This document shows positions 39,264 to 48,805 of a stretch of DNA of 64,000 nucleotides, piece by piece. The translations under genes were made by a program, and so were the position numbers. Numbering within the stretch: position 1 is the first letter of the stretch; each line of letters opens with the position of its first letter. Origin of the DNA: Marinilabiliales bacterium (GTDB lineage Bacteria > Bacteroidota > Bacteroidia > Bacteroidales > ML635J-15); contig PKTB01000024.1 in the NCBI GenBank assembly GCA_002869385.1, positions 62,001 to 126,000 of the forward strand, written 5' to 3'. The notes under the pieces are model-generated. The model had not been told where the DNA came from and searched no databases. It saw only the letters and a list, made by a program, of their open reading frames with translations.

Positions 39264-40442
39264 ATGAATTTACTTGAAGCACAAAATCAGATTACTAAAG
39301 ATATCCAGAGAGCAATAAATGATAAAATCTTTGGAAAACTAACACTATCAGGTTATATCTGAACCGAGATTGATTTAAAAAACGTTTATATTAAACTAAT
39401 TGAAATAAAATCTGGCTTAAAGTTTAGTTTTATTTATAGATATAAGAAGAAAGATATTACTAAAAACTTTGATATTGATAAAGGACTAGATGTAATTACA
39501 AAAAAGATTGAAAATGAATTTAAGATAGCCACTCTGTTAACTTTAGAGAATGATATTGTCTTTGAAAGAATCTCATCAGATAAAGCAAGAATCAGATATA
39601 ATAAACCATCATTGAAGAAGCTACCTAACTTATCTCATGATAAAACTAAAAAAAGACTTTTAGAATCAAATAAATCAAAACAATACTTACATTTGTTAGG
39701 AATATCTGATGAGGAAGGAAATATCAGACCAAAATCTCAAGATAAGTATCGACAAATAAATAACTATATTGAATTATTAAAACCTCATTTAAACAAGTTT
39801 TCTAAAGATACTCTTTTAAACATTGCAGATATGGGCAGTGGTAAGGGATATCTTACATTTGCTTTATATGACTTTCTAATGGATAACAGCTTTAAGGATG
39901 TAAAGCTTACTGGTGTTGAATACAGACAGGAGCTGGTTGATTTGTGTAATGATATTTCGATGAAGTCTGAATTCAAAAATCTTCTTTTTGCTCAAGGTAA
40001 TATTGAGGACTATAAGGCTGAAAAGCTTGATGTTTTAATTGCTTTGCATGCTTGTGATACTGCAACTGATGACGCAATTTTTAAAGGGATTAAAACTGGA
40101 GCTGAGCTAATTATTGTAGCACCTTGTTGTCAGCATCAAATTAGACAGGAAATAGAAAAGAGTAATCCTCAAAATATTTTTAGTCAGATAAACAAACATG
40201 GAATCTTCCTTGAACGTCAGGCAGAATTCTTAACAGATGGTATTAGAACATTGCTTCTTGAATATATGGGTTATAAAACCAAGGTTGTGGAGTTTATTTC
40301 TGATGCTCATACTCATAAGAATCTTATGATTATCGCTGAAAAATCTTCAAATAAAAAACCGGAATATATTGAACAGATAAATAGCATAAAAACAATGTTT
40401 GGGATTGAGAAGCATTATCTGGAAATGAAGTTAGGAATATAA
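39264..40442 (+). pseudogene. SAM-dependent methyltransferase (Methyltransf_32-like), interrupted by TGA
   Basis: The frame runs from ATG 39264 and is about 392 residues long. A TGA at 39360-39362 (codon 33) interrupts the poorly conserved N-terminal region, and the expected residue is uncertain (GGA or CGA are single changes away). After it comes a linker domain and then the catalytic domain with IADMGSGKGYLTFALYDF (about residues 190-207), TGVEYRQELV, the segment IALHACDTATDDAIF and VAPCCQHQIRQ. This layout matches cytoplasmic Methyltransf_32 enzymes, which act on tRNA in some relatives. A shorter protein could begin at the internal TTG 39612, keeping the catalytic domain. Confidence 0.8.
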
Positions 40443-40540
40443 CTTATTATTTATAAGTTGTTTTAGTTTATCTTTCTTACATTGTAGATATATTGTTGAT
40501 AAATTAACTATTTGAATAATAGTGATTTACCATAAATAGC

Positions 40541-40548
40541 TACCTTTG
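40541..40548 (+). promoter_or_regulatory. Bacteroidota -7 promoter element (TACCTTTG), apparently leaderless
   Basis: A TAnnTTTG match that ends 4 nt before the ATG at 40553, the same geometry as at 30174-30186 and 13723-13711. Confidence 0.55.
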
Positions 40549-40552
40549 TGAG

Positions 40553-41080
40553 ATGAATTTGCAATTAAGAGAATGGAAAGTTGAGGATGCCAAAGAAATG
40601 AGTGAGTTGGCAAATAGTCGAAAGATATCGGATTTTATGTCGGATAGCTTTCCGGCACCTTTTTCCTATAATGATGCAGTCAATATTATTAACAACGCAA
40701 GCAATGATTTAAAGAAATCTTATTTTGCTATTATTGTTGATGATAAAATCGTTGGGTCAATTGGTTATACAATTCAATCAGATATACATAAACTAAATGC
40801 AGAAATTGGATATTGGATTGGTGAGCTATTCTGGGGAAATGCTTATGCAACTAATGCTCTGGACCTATTGATAAAAAAGGCTTTTAGCGAAACGGAGGTT
40901 ACAAGAATTTTTGCTCGTCCATTTTCAAATAATATCGCATCACATAAAGTTTTATATAAGTGTGGTTTTAAATTAGAAGCAAAATTTAAAGATGCGATAA
41001 TTAAAAATAATCAGATTTTGGATGAATATATTTTTAGTATTAGAAAAAAACAGTATTTGTTTCGAGTAAATCCTATGTAA
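40553..41080 (+). CDS. GNAT acetyltransferase (RimJ/RimL-like)
   Basis: A 175-residue protein of the Acetyltransf_3 type, starting LQLREWKVEDAKEMSELANS. The acetyl-CoA region contains IGYWIGELFWGNAYATNALDL (about 82-102). NNIASHKVLYKCGFK (about 125-139) is the family's final motif. These enzymes acetylate N-terminal amino groups of ribosomal proteins or small molecules; the target here is not known. It appears to be transcribed on its own from a promoter abutting the start codon. Confidence 0.85.
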   Translation: MNLQLREWKVEDAKEMSELANSRKISDFMSDSFPAPFSYNDAVNIINNASNDLKKSYFAIIVDDKIVGSIGYTIQSDIHKLNAEIGYWIGELFWGNAYATNALDLLIKKAFSETEVTRIFARPFSNNIASHKVLYKCGFKLEAKFKDAIIKNNQILDEYIFSIRKKQYLFRVNPM

Positions 41081-41174
41081 AATTGTCTAGGTATTTATAC
41101 CTATCTAAAGTGGTATTTTATCTCTTTTAGAATACTAATATTACCACTTATTTTGTAACTTAATCGAAAAGTGT

Positions 41175-41510
41175 ATGCTAGAAAAGAAAAATAGACCAAA
41201 AGAATCAGTTGAAGTAAGGGAAAGACCCGTTAAAAGTATTGCTAAAACTATAACTTGGCGAGTTATTGCTTCTGCTACTACATTTGCTTTGGCTTATTTT
41301 TTCTTTCAGGATGATCCACAGGCAACTGAAAAAGCTACCGGTGTTGCATTGACTGAATCTGCAATAAAAATGTTTCTTTATTTTCTTCACGAAAGAGCAT
41401 GGAATGTTGTTAGATGGGGTAAAATGAGAGTTTATGTTCGACATTATAATATGATTAGAAGGAGAGTTGTAAGAAAAATGTTAATTTCGCTGAATTCTAC
41501 TAAAGATTGA
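41175..41510 (+). CDS. DUF2061 membrane protein of the sulfate-assimilation cluster
   Basis: A 111-residue protein with two TM helices at about residues 25-43 and 57-76, and the DUF2061 pattern SIAKTITWRVIASATTFALAY, ESAIKMFLYFLHERAW. Members are frequently encoded next to sulfur-assimilation genes, as here (4 bp before cysH). A role in sulfate entry or in coupling it to activation has been suggested by context only. No sulfate permease is visible in the window. Confidence 0.82.
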   Translation: MLEKKNRPKESVEVRERPVKSIAKTITWRVIASATTFALAYFFFQDDPQATEKATGVALTESAIKMFLYFLHERAWNVVRWGKMRVYVRHYNMIRRRVVRKMLISLNSTKD

Positions 41511-41514
41511 TTTG

Positions 41515-42216
41515 ATGATGAATGATGAATTGTTAAAAGAGATTGAAAATCTTGATTTAATTGGAAAATTAAAATATATCGCTGATAAATTCAGTGGTAA
41601 GGTTGTTTTTACAACGAGTTTTGGTGTTGAAGATCAGGTTATTACAGATTTGATATTTGCTAATGATATAAACATAAAGATTGTAAGTCTTGACACAGGA
41701 CGCCTGTTTGAAGAAACATATAAAGTTTTGAATTCTACATTATCAAAATATAATAAGCCAATTAAGGTTTATTATCCTAATACAGAGGTCGTAGAAAAAT
41801 TAGTTTCAGAAAAGGGACCATACAGCTTTTATGAGTCGATAGAAAATCGTAAGGAGTGTTGTAATATCAGAAAGGTTGAACCTTTAAAGCGAGCCTTAGA
41901 AGGTAACAAATGTTGGATTACCGGAATTAGAGCTGATCAGTACCAAGGTAGAACAGATATGGAAATGTTCGAAAACGATGAAGGATATGGATTGCTTAAA
42001 ATGAATCCTATTTTCGATTGGACATTAGATGATGTAATGAATTACCTTAAAGAAAAAAATGTTCCGTATAATCAACTTCATCACAAAGGTTTTGTTAGCA
42101 TAGGTTGTGAACCTTGTACAAGAGCTATTAAACCAGGTGAAGATTTTAGATCCGGTAGATGGTGGTGGGAGAATAATTCTGGTAAAGAGTGCGGATTACA
42201 TACACATGGTGAATAA
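41515..42216 (+). CDS. cysH: Adenylyl-sulfate (APS/PAPS) reductase, FeS type
   Basis: A 233-residue cytoplasmic enzyme. It has the PP-loop-like segment VVFTTSFGVEDQVITDL (about 34-50) and DTGRLFEETY. The cluster cysteines are CC in RKECCNIRKV (about 118-119) and CxxC in IGCEPCTRA (about 199-202), and the catalytic Cys is in the C-terminal KECGLH. The CC-CxxC pattern is that of [4Fe-4S] APS reductases, so it likely reduces APS directly to sulfite; that fits the lack of cysC in this cluster. Translation starts at ATG 41515 or 41518. It is followed by cysD with a 20-bp gap. Confidence 0.9.
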   Translation: MMNDELLKEIENLDLIGKLKYIADKFSGKVVFTTSFGVEDQVITDLIFANDINIKIVSLDTGRLFEETYKVLNSTLSKYNKPIKVYYPNTEVVEKLVSEKGPYSFYESIENRKECCNIRKVEPLKRALEGNKCWITGIRADQYQGRTDMEMFENDEGYGLLKMNPIFDWTLDDVMNYLKEKNVPYNQLHHKGFVSIGCEPCTRAIKPGEDFRSGRWWWENNSGKECGLHTHGE

Positions 42217-42236
42217 TTATAAAATTAAATAAATAG

Positions 42237-43148
42237 ATGGAGAATTTTAATATTAGTAGCGAACATTTGCAGCAACTCGAAGATGAGGCGATTTTTATTA
42301 TGCGCGAAATTGCTGCTCAGTTTGAACGTCCGGTTTTACTATTTTCAGGAGGGAAGGATTCAATAGTACTGGTACATCTTGCTAGAAAAGCATTTTGGCA
42401 TGCAAAAATTCCATTTCCTCTAATGCATATTGATACTGGACATAATTTTGATGAGACAATTAAATTTCGTGATGACCTTGTTAAAGAGATAGGTGCTGAA
42501 CTTATTGTTTGTTATGTTCAGGATTCTATTGACGAAGGAAAAGCAGTTGAAGAAACAGGTGTTAATGCAAGTAGAAATAAACTGCAAACAGTTACACTTT
42601 TAGATGGAATAGAATCACATAAGGTTGATGCAGCAATAGGTGGTGGACGTCGTGATGAGGAAAAAGCACGTGCAAAAGAGAGGTTTTTCTCCCATCGTGA
42701 TGATTTTGGGCAATGGGATCCAAAAAATCAACGCCCGGAATTGTGGAACATTTTTAATGGACGTAAAAATATGGGAGAACACTTTAGAGTATTCCCAATT
42801 AGTAAATGGACAGAACTCGACGTTTGGCAGTATATAATGAGAGAAAATATCAAATTACCTAACTTGTATTTTACTCATAAACGTAAAGTTTTTGAACGTG
42901 ATGGTGTTTGGTTAGCTCATGCTCCTTTTATGGAGTTAAAACCAACTGAGAAAGTAATGGAAATGGATGTCCGTTGTCGTACTATTGGTGATATCACTTG
43001 TACAGGAGTAACTCTATCTACTGCAAATTCTCTTGACGAAATTGTAGCTGAGATTGCTTCATCACGTATAACTGAAAGAGGAGGTAGAGCTGATGATAAA
43101 CGTAGCGAAGCTGCAATGGAAGATCGTAAAAAAGAAGGTTATTTTTAG
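42237..43148 (+). CDS. cysD: Sulfate adenylyltransferase small subunit
   Basis: A 303-residue protein with the PP-loop SGGKDSIVLVHLA (about 35-47), HIDTGHNFDET, the segment GGGRRDEEKARAKER, and the C-terminal ITERGGRADDKRSE. This is standard CysD, which with the GTPase CysN converts sulfate and ATP to APS. Length and motifs are complete. It lies between cysH and cysN; the 61-bp gap to cysN is filled with a short repeat that begins at the cysD stop codon. Confidence 0.95.
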   Translation: MENFNISSEHLQQLEDEAIFIMREIAAQFERPVLLFSGGKDSIVLVHLARKAFWHAKIPFPLMHIDTGHNFDETIKFRDDLVKEIGAELIVCYVQDSIDEGKAVEETGVNASRNKLQTVTLLDGIESHKVDAAIGGGRRDEEKARAKERFFSHRDDFGQWDPKNQRPELWNIFNGRKNMGEHFRVFPISKWTELDVWQYIMRENIKLPNLYFTHKRKVFERDGVWLAHAPFMELKPTEKVMEMDVRCRTIGDITCTGVTLSTANSLDEIVAEIASSRITERGGRADDKRSEAAMEDRKKEGYF

Positions 43149-43199
43149 TGCCTAGAGTACTTAGAGTGCCTAAAGTACTTAGAATTACTAAAGTTAAAA
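43149..43199 (+). repeat. Short 8-9 bp repeat array between cysD and cysN
   Basis: Units of the type GTGCCTAGA / GTACTTAGA / GTGCCTAAA / GTACTTAGA repeat about five times directly after the cysD TAG stop. The gap holds no recognisable promoter. Confidence 0.55.
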
Positions 43200-43209
43200 G
43201 TAGAATAAA

Positions 43210-44475
43210 ATGGAGAATAACAAACCCGAAATAGGATTATTAAGATTTACAACTGCCGGTAGTGTTGATGATGGTAAAAGTACATTAATTGGAAGATTAC
43301 TTTATGATAGTAAATCAATTTTTGAAGATCAACTTGATAATATTACAGAAACCTCAAAGAGAAAAGGGAATGAAGAAGTTGATTTGTCTTTATTAACCGA
43401 TGGTCTTAGAGCTGAGAGAGAGCAGGGTATCACAATCGATGTAGCTTACAGATACTTTTCTACAACAAATCGTAAGTTTATCATTGCTGATACTCCAGGT
43501 CATATTCAATACACCCGTAATATGGTAACAGGAGCTTCTACAGCTGATGTTGCAGTTATTCTTGTTGATGCTCGTAATGGTGTTATTGAACAGTCTATTC
43601 GACATACTTACATTGCTGCATTACTTAATATGAAGCATATTATTTTCTGCATTAATAAAATGGATTTAGTTGATTTTTCAGAAGAAAGATTTAATGAAAT
43701 CAAGAAGGATGTTGAAGAGTTATCTGCGAAACTTAAAGCAGAGAATATTCATATTATTCCAATTAGTGCAAAGTTTGGTGATAATGTTGTTGAAAAGTCA
43801 GAAAACTTACCTTGGTTTAAAGGTGAAACTTTCTTACATTTATTAGAAACTGTAAGAATTGCAGATGATTATGATAGTAAGTTTGCAAGATTCCCGGTTC
43901 AGTATGTAATCAGACCTCAATCAGATGAATATCATGATTTTCGTGGTTATGCAGGACGTTTAACCGGAGGAAGAATGGTAGTTGGTGATTCGGTAACTAT
44001 TTTCCCATCCATGCTTACATCAAGAATTAAAAGTATCGAAGATTTTGGTCAGGATTTATATCAAATAAAGTCTGGTGAATCTGTAACATTAACCTTAGAA
44101 GATGATATTGATATTTCTCGTGGAAATATGATAGCTCTTACAGATAATCAGCCTAAACCAGCTAAAGAATTTAAAGCAACTGTTTGTTGGTTTAACGAAA
44201 GACCATTGCAAATAAGAGGAAAGTACATTTTAAGACACTCCACAAATGAGGTCAGAAGTATTCTTTCGTCTGTAGATACAAAAATAAATATTAATACCTT
44301 AGAAAAAGATACTATAGATAAAGAGGTTAAGATGAATGATATTGCAAATGTCTCTATTAAAACTTCTTCACCTATTTTTATAGACAACTATAGAAATAAC
44401 CCGGTTTCCGGTAGTTTTATCCTTATTGATGAAGCAACAAATGAAACAATGGGAGCAGGTATGATATATGATTAA
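43210..44475 (+). CDS. cysN: Sulfate adenylyltransferase GTPase subunit
   Basis: A 421-residue translation-factor-like GTPase: P-loop AGSVDDGKSTLIG (about 15-27), switch II DTPGHIQYTRNM, the NKMD base motif and SAKFGDN. Beta-barrel domains 2 and 3 follow. No APS-kinase (CysC) extension is fused, as seen in some NodQ-type proteins, which agrees with direct APS reduction by CysH. GTP hydrolysis drives the unfavourable sulfate activation by CysD. A hairpin terminator at 44496 ends the operon. Confidence 0.95.
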   Translation: MENNKPEIGLLRFTTAGSVDDGKSTLIGRLLYDSKSIFEDQLDNITETSKRKGNEEVDLSLLTDGLRAEREQGITIDVAYRYFSTTNRKFIIADTPGHIQYTRNMVTGASTADVAVILVDARNGVIEQSIRHTYIAALLNMKHIIFCINKMDLVDFSEERFNEIKKDVEELSAKLKAENIHIIPISAKFGDNVVEKSENLPWFKGETFLHLLETVRIADDYDSKFARFPVQYVIRPQSDEYHDFRGYAGRLTGGRMVVGDSVTIFPSMLTSRIKSIEDFGQDLYQIKSGESVTLTLEDDIDISRGNMIALTDNQPKPAKEFKATVCWFNERPLQIRGKYILRHSTNEVRSILSSVDTKININTLEKDTIDKEVKMNDIANVSIKTSSPIFIDNYRNNPVSGSFILIDEATNETMGAGMIYD

Positions 44476-44495
44476 AATTTAGCGATTTTTTCAGT

Positions 44496-44532
44496 AAGAA
44501 ACTCTGGTGGTATCGCCGGAGTTTCTTATTTT
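44496..44532 (+). terminator. Rho-independent terminator after cysN
   Basis: AAGAAACTCTGG (44496-44507) pairs with CCGGAGTTTCTT (44516-44527), 12 bp with one G-T pair, followed by a T-rich tail. Confidence 0.8.
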
Positions 44533-44538
44533 TGGGAT

Positions 44539-45090
44539 ATGAACAGAAAACAAGCATTAGACTTACTTCAAAAGTACGTTAAAAATCCTAAAATGATTTC
44601 TCACAGCATCGCCTCTGAGTTAATAATGCGACGATTAGCAAAACATTTAGGTGAAAATGAAGAGGAGTGGGGCTTAGCCGGTTTACTTCACGATTTGGAT
44701 GTCGAATTTACTGAAGGTAATCCAAAGACTCACGGACAGGAATGCATCCCAATTTTGCGTGTGGCAGGAGTCACAGAAGATGTGATTGATGCAATCTCAA
44801 TGCATAATGAGGATTCCGCGCCAAAAGAACGAAGTACAAGATTTCAGCATGCATTGGCAGCAGGAGAGACAATAAGTGGTTTGATATTCGCAACAGCACT
44901 TGTATATCCTGATAAGAAAATATCTTCAGTTAAAGTAAAGTCAATTACAAAACGAATGAAAGATAAACGTTTTGCGGCTTCTGTTAAACGTGAGAATATA
45001 ATGGAATGTGAGAAAATAGGGCTAGAACTTAATGAGTTTGTTGCACTTTGTTTAGAGGCTTTGAATGAATCAGAAGTGACCTTGCTCTGA
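44539..45090 (+). CDS. HD domain protein (HDIG-type)
   Basis: A 183-residue protein with metal motifs of an HD phosphohydrolase: HSIASELIMRRLA (first His about residue 22), GLLHDLDVEF (HD about 50-51), and the paired SMHNEDSAP. Small stand-alone HD proteins of this type are usually annotated as predicted hydrolases acting on nucleotides or related compounds. It begins just after the cys terminator, so it may rely on read-through or its own weak promoter. No closer assignment is possible. Confidence 0.8.
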   Translation: MNRKQALDLLQKYVKNPKMISHSIASELIMRRLAKHLGENEEEWGLAGLLHDLDVEFTEGNPKTHGQECIPILRVAGVTEDVIDAISMHNEDSAPKERSTRFQHALAAGETISGLIFATALVYPDKKISSVKVKSITKRMKDKRFAASVKRENIMECEKIGLELNEFVALCLEALNESEVTLL

Positions 45091-45098
45091 GTTTGATA

Positions 45099-45854
45099 TT
45101 ATTTCTGAATAGCAACTTCTATTATATGGGCATCCATATGAACATATGATAATGATAGTTTTATCCATCCTAATTTGTTTCTAATTTTGATTCCGATATA
45201 AACTTCTTCGTCTTGAGGAAGTGTGTGGGAACAATTCCATTTAGTAGTTGCCCATAAATTAAAAATAGTATCTCCGCTTGTGTATGTTTCCTGAGGCTCA
45301 TACATACCTTCTCCTCCTCCAGCAGAATTATAAACAACTATACTGTTTGATTTCCAGCTTTCTTCAAAAGAAATAATATCTGAAGTACTATATTGCTTAA
45401 TCTTTTCGCTTTGTGTCGTTTTTAGGAATTCGCTTTCTTCACAATATCTACCACAGGTTTCGTATGGATATGTATTTTGAATATACTTTCCGGTTTGTTC
45501 ATCAAAAAATGTACTAACTGATTCATGTGTAAAAATAGAATCAACAAAGACTTCAGTATTTATAAATGCATTATCATGAAGACAATTTATCTGAAATAAT
45601 CTATATGTTCCTCCAACACTAGTAGTATATGTACAAAGCAGCTCAAAGTCTTTTTTTAAGTTTCTATCAATATCAATCTTGTAACTTGTCGGACTTTGAT
45701 CTCCCCTGACTATTGTGTCAAGTTCTCTCACACTCATTTTATCATATTCACCTACTTCTATATCGTCAGACCTATTTAATGAACAGGAATTAAAAGCAAT
45801 TAAATATAATATAAACATGAATATAATTTTTATAAGCTTAGATTCTATATTCAT
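45099..45854 (-). CDS. Hypothetical lipoprotein
   Basis: A 251-residue protein with a lipoprotein signal; the likely lipobox is FNSC (Cys about 23). The mature part is beta-strand-rich with Tyr, Asp and Ser, and contains a Gly-rich loop (SAGGGEGMYEP) and four further Cys residues that could form disulfides. No known domain is evident. Convergent with the HD gene and preceded by a -7 element at 45881-45888, it is a monocistronic gene of unknown role. Confidence 0.6.
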   Translation of the reverse strand: MNIESKLIKIIFMFILYLIAFNSCSLNRSDDIEVGEYDKMSVRELDTIVRGDQSPTSYKIDIDRNLKKDFELLCTYTTSVGGTYRLFQINCLHDNAFINTEVFVDSIFTHESVSTFFDEQTGKYIQNTYPYETCGRYCEESEFLKTTQSEKIKQYSTSDIISFEESWKSNSIVVYNSAGGGEGMYEPQETYTSGDTIFNLWATTKWNCSHTLPQDEEVYIGIKIRNKLGWIKLSLSYVHMDAHIIEVAIQK

Positions 45855-45880
45855 TATAAAAACAAGATTTAATTATTTAT

Positions 45881-45888
45881 CAAAGATA
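45881..45888 (-). promoter_or_regulatory. Bacteroidota -7 promoter element (TATCTTTG)
   Basis: It reads TATCTTTG on the minus strand, 26 nt before the lipoprotein start at 45854. Confidence 0.5.
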
Positions 45889-46056
45889 TTGAAAGTTATA
45901 TAAATAAGCAAGCAATATAATAACTAAAATTAGCTAAAATTGGCAAGTTGTATAATTGTATTTGTGTAAATAAAAGATTATGTATGCTTATTTCCCTGAG
46001 TCTGAGAAATACTTCATAAACTGAGCTCTTTGATATGCTTGCGGGTTATTAATCTT

Positions 46057-46977
46057 TTATTTGTTAGCAATGCCAATTATTTCATTAACAGATTTGAAAT
46101 TGTTTTTTTCAAGATGTTTTTCTATTTCCTGAAGTATAATTGTGATATCTCCAATTCCATTTTGATAAAGAGCAGTAACTATTTGTACTGCATTTGCACC
46201 TGCCATTAAATTCTTAACTACTCCTTCGCCATCATGTATTCCTGTTGTAGCAGCTATGTCACAATTTAGCTTGTTTGCTAAAATTACTGTCCATCTTAAT
46301 ACCATTGAGTTTTCATCAGGTGTGCTGAAAACATTGCTTGATCCAACTTTTTTAGAAACTATATCAATATCAGGTGAGAAGAAACGGTTGAAAAATACCA
46401 TCGATTCAATTCCTGTTTCCGAAAGTTGTTTGGCAAAGTTTGCAAAGCCAGAGAAATAATAACTCATTTTAACGGCAATAGGAAGCTTTGTGACAGCTTT
46501 AACAGATTTAATAATATCAAAGTATACTTGTTCGATTTCTTGTCCTGTCTTATCTGTGTCAGATGGTAGGATAAATATGTTTAATTCAATACCATCAGCT
46601 CCAGCCTCTTCAATTTTCTTAGCAAAATCAACCCATTCACCATCTGAATCACAGTTAATGCTTGCAATTATCGGAATACTGGTTTTCTCTTTGGAATCTT
46701 TTATTAGCTGAAGGTATGAATTGATCTTATGTTGCTTTGTATAGTAGCCTACATAATTCTCAACATCAGAATATGAGTCAAATATATTATTCATTCTTTT
46801 ACTGTCAATATCCATTAATATCTGTTCTTCGAAAAGAGATTTCAAAACAACTGCAGCAGCGCCATGTTTTTCTAATTTGATAATATTATCTACATTTTCT
46901 GTTAATCCTGAACTTCCGACTATAATAGGATTTTTAAGTGTTAATCCCATATATGATGTTGACAAATCTATACTCAT
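46057..46977 (-). CDS. Dihydroorotate dehydrogenase-like FMN protein
   Basis: A 306-residue TIM-barrel flavoprotein: DLSTSYMGLTLKNPIIVGSSG at the start, ASINCDSDGEWVDFAKKIEEAGADGIELN near 108-136, PIAVKMSYYFSGFANFA, and the phosphate-binding end IAATTGIHDGEGVVKNLMAGANAVQIVTA. It belongs to the DHOD-like group that includes PreA-type enzymes, but the catalytic Cys/Ser loop of true PyrD is not evident, so the substrate is open. Its start lies 2 bp after the stop of the NAD(P)H oxidoreductase gene, making it the last gene of the respiratory-complex operon. Confidence 0.8.
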   Translation of the reverse strand: MSIDLSTSYMGLTLKNPIIVGSSGLTENVDNIIKLEKHGAAAVVLKSLFEEQILMDIDSKRMNNIFDSYSDVENYVGYYTKQHKINSYLQLIKDSKEKTSIPIIASINCDSDGEWVDFAKKIEEAGADGIELNIFILPSDTDKTGQEIEQVYFDIIKSVKAVTKLPIAVKMSYYFSGFANFAKQLSETGIESMVFFNRFFSPDIDIVSKKVGSSNVFSTPDENSMVLRWTVILANKLNCDIAATTGIHDGEGVVKNLMAGANAVQIVTALYQNGIGDITIILQEIEKHLEKNNFKSVNEIIGIANK

Positions 46978-46979
46978 AA

Positions 46980-48464
46980 TTATTTCTTTTTCTGGTTAAT
47001 ATAATTATCAATTCCAATTGCGGCTTTATGCCCATTTGCTATTCCGTGAATTACATCAGGACCTTGAATAATATCTCCACCTAAGAATAGCCATTCAAGA
47101 CTTTATTGGAAGTTTTTATTTACTAATACCCTACCTCTATTATCCATTTCGAGTTTTGATTTAATATCTTCTGATAAATAAGACAAATCCATTCCTTGTC
47201 CAATAGATTCAATTACCATGTCAGCCTCAAAGAAATCTTTGATGTTATCATCAAATTTAGGATTAAAACGACCTTCTTCATCAAAAACAGAGATACATTT
47301 AACTACATGAAGTCCTTTAACTTTGTCTTCTTTAATCTCTATTTCTACTGGTCCCCAGCCCGGTATAATTTGGGCTTGCTCTTCTCGTCCTTCAACTATT
47401 TCTTCGCGGTCAGCAGGCATTATGTCTTCTGATTCAAGGGATGTAGCAATTACATTTACTTTGCCATATTTCTGATTTTGAAGACGTGCCATAGAACGGG
47501 TTATATCCATTGCAACATTACCACCACCAATTACAACAACTTTTTCAGCAACAGGAATTTCATTTCCTAATGATATTTCACGTAATAAATCTGTTGCAAA
47601 ATGCACATCTTTATGTTATGTTCCAGGAATTCTAGTACTTCTACCTAAGTGAAGCCCTGTGCCTGAAAATACAGCATCAAAATCTTTCTCTAGTTGTTCT
47701 AACTTAATGTCCTTGCCAATTGTAACATTGTATTTTATCTCTACTCCAAGAGAAAGGATATAATCAATGTCTTTGTCAATTTGATCATAAGGCAAGCGAT
47801 ATTCTGGAATACCATAACGCATCATACCACCAGCTTTTGGGAGTTTTTCGAATATTGTACAAGAATAACCCATTAGAGCTAAATAATGAGCAGCAGACAA
47901 ACCAGATGGTCCAGAACCAATTATTGCCACTTTTTTACCATTTTGTTCTATTGTATCGGTACCAAGAATCTCTTTGAATTTTTCAGAAGGATTTTGATCA
48001 GCAATATATCTTTTTAGCCATCTAATTGATAATGGATCTCCATTATGACCAATTGAACAAACAGTTTCACATTTATGTGTGCAGATACGACCACAAATTT
48101 CAGGTAGTGGGTTAGTATCATATAATATTCTTAACCCTTCTTCAAGGTCATCATTTCTAATTGCTTTGATATACTCAGGAATTCCCATATGAGCTGTACA
48201 TGTTGCAGTACATATACCACATTCAACACAACGATCAGCTTCAGCAAGAGCTTGCTCTTTAGAGTACCCTTTGACGATCTCAATAAATGATTTGTCTCTT
48301 TCTTCAGGATGTAATTCTTCCATATCGACTCTATCTGGGTTATATAGGTCGTAATTAGGCTTTTTCCATCCTTTTTCTGCGTTATTCCATGGTTTATCAT
48401 CAGCACCCGGAACAAATAGGAAGTTATCTGCATCTTCGTCAATCCATTTGAATTCATTTGACAT
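46980..48464 (-). pseudogene. GltD/NfnL-like NAD(P)H-dependent FAD/FeS oxidoreductase, interrupted by two TAA
   Basis: The frame spans 494 residues. After an about 60-residue lead come two FeS binding sets (CVECGICTATC at about 80-90; CGRICTHKCETVC at about 122-134), then the FAD-binding GSGPSGLSAAHYLALMG and GGMMRYGIPEYRLP, and the NAD(P) loop VVVIGGGNVAMDITRS. This is the GltD / NfnL / SudA family that passes electrons between NAD(P)H and FeS partners. TAA at 47616-47618 ('IPGT*HKDVHF', Glu expected) and TAA at 47103-47105 ('FQ*SLEWLF', Ser or Thr expected) interrupt it; GAA to TAA and TCA to TAA fit. Only TAA separates it, in frame, from the preceding ferredoxin gene, so the two may really be one protein. 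It likely feeds electrons to the complex upstream. Confidence 0.82.
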
Positions 48465-48776
48465 TTACAAAGAGTTTGTAGTACAGATATCTACACAAAG
48501 TGCACACCAGCAACATCTTCCATAATCAATTTTTGGACGTAATCCGCTATCGCCATCTTTTGTCTCAACTCCGTCAACAGGAACAAGATCGATAGCTGCA
48601 TTTTGACAAATGTCTTCACATGTTCCGCAACCGATACATTTATCGATTTCATTTTTATGAAAACCTCTATATCTGTCAGCACCTTCTCTTTCCAAAGGTT
48701 TCTTTACTGTCAAAGGTTCCTTTGTTACATGTTTCCATGCTGTGAAGGGCGATAATATGTCGTTAATTTTTCCCAT
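48465..48776 (-). CDS. Two-cluster ferredoxin subunit, NuoI/MbhN-like
   Basis: A 103-residue protein with two [4Fe-4S] motifs, CIGCGTCEDICQ (about residues 47-58) and CCWCALCVDIC (about 88-98), as in the NuoI/EchF/MbhN subunits that connect the electron input module to NuoB. It ends abruptly at NSL followed by TAA ATG in the same frame as the next gene. The 'MSNEFKW' that follows resembles the usual tail of such ferredoxin subunits (ALxMTxEFE). The TAA may thus be a nonsense change inside a ferredoxin-oxidoreductase fusion. Start: ATG 48776. Confidence 0.85.
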   Translation of the reverse strand: MGKINDILSPFTAWKHVTKEPLTVKKPLEREGADRYRGFHKNEIDKCIGCGTCEDICQNAAIDLVPVDGVETKDGDSGLRPKIDYGRCCWCALCVDICTTNSL

Positions 48777-48805
48777 TTCTTATATTCTATTTTATGCCTT
48801 TGTTT

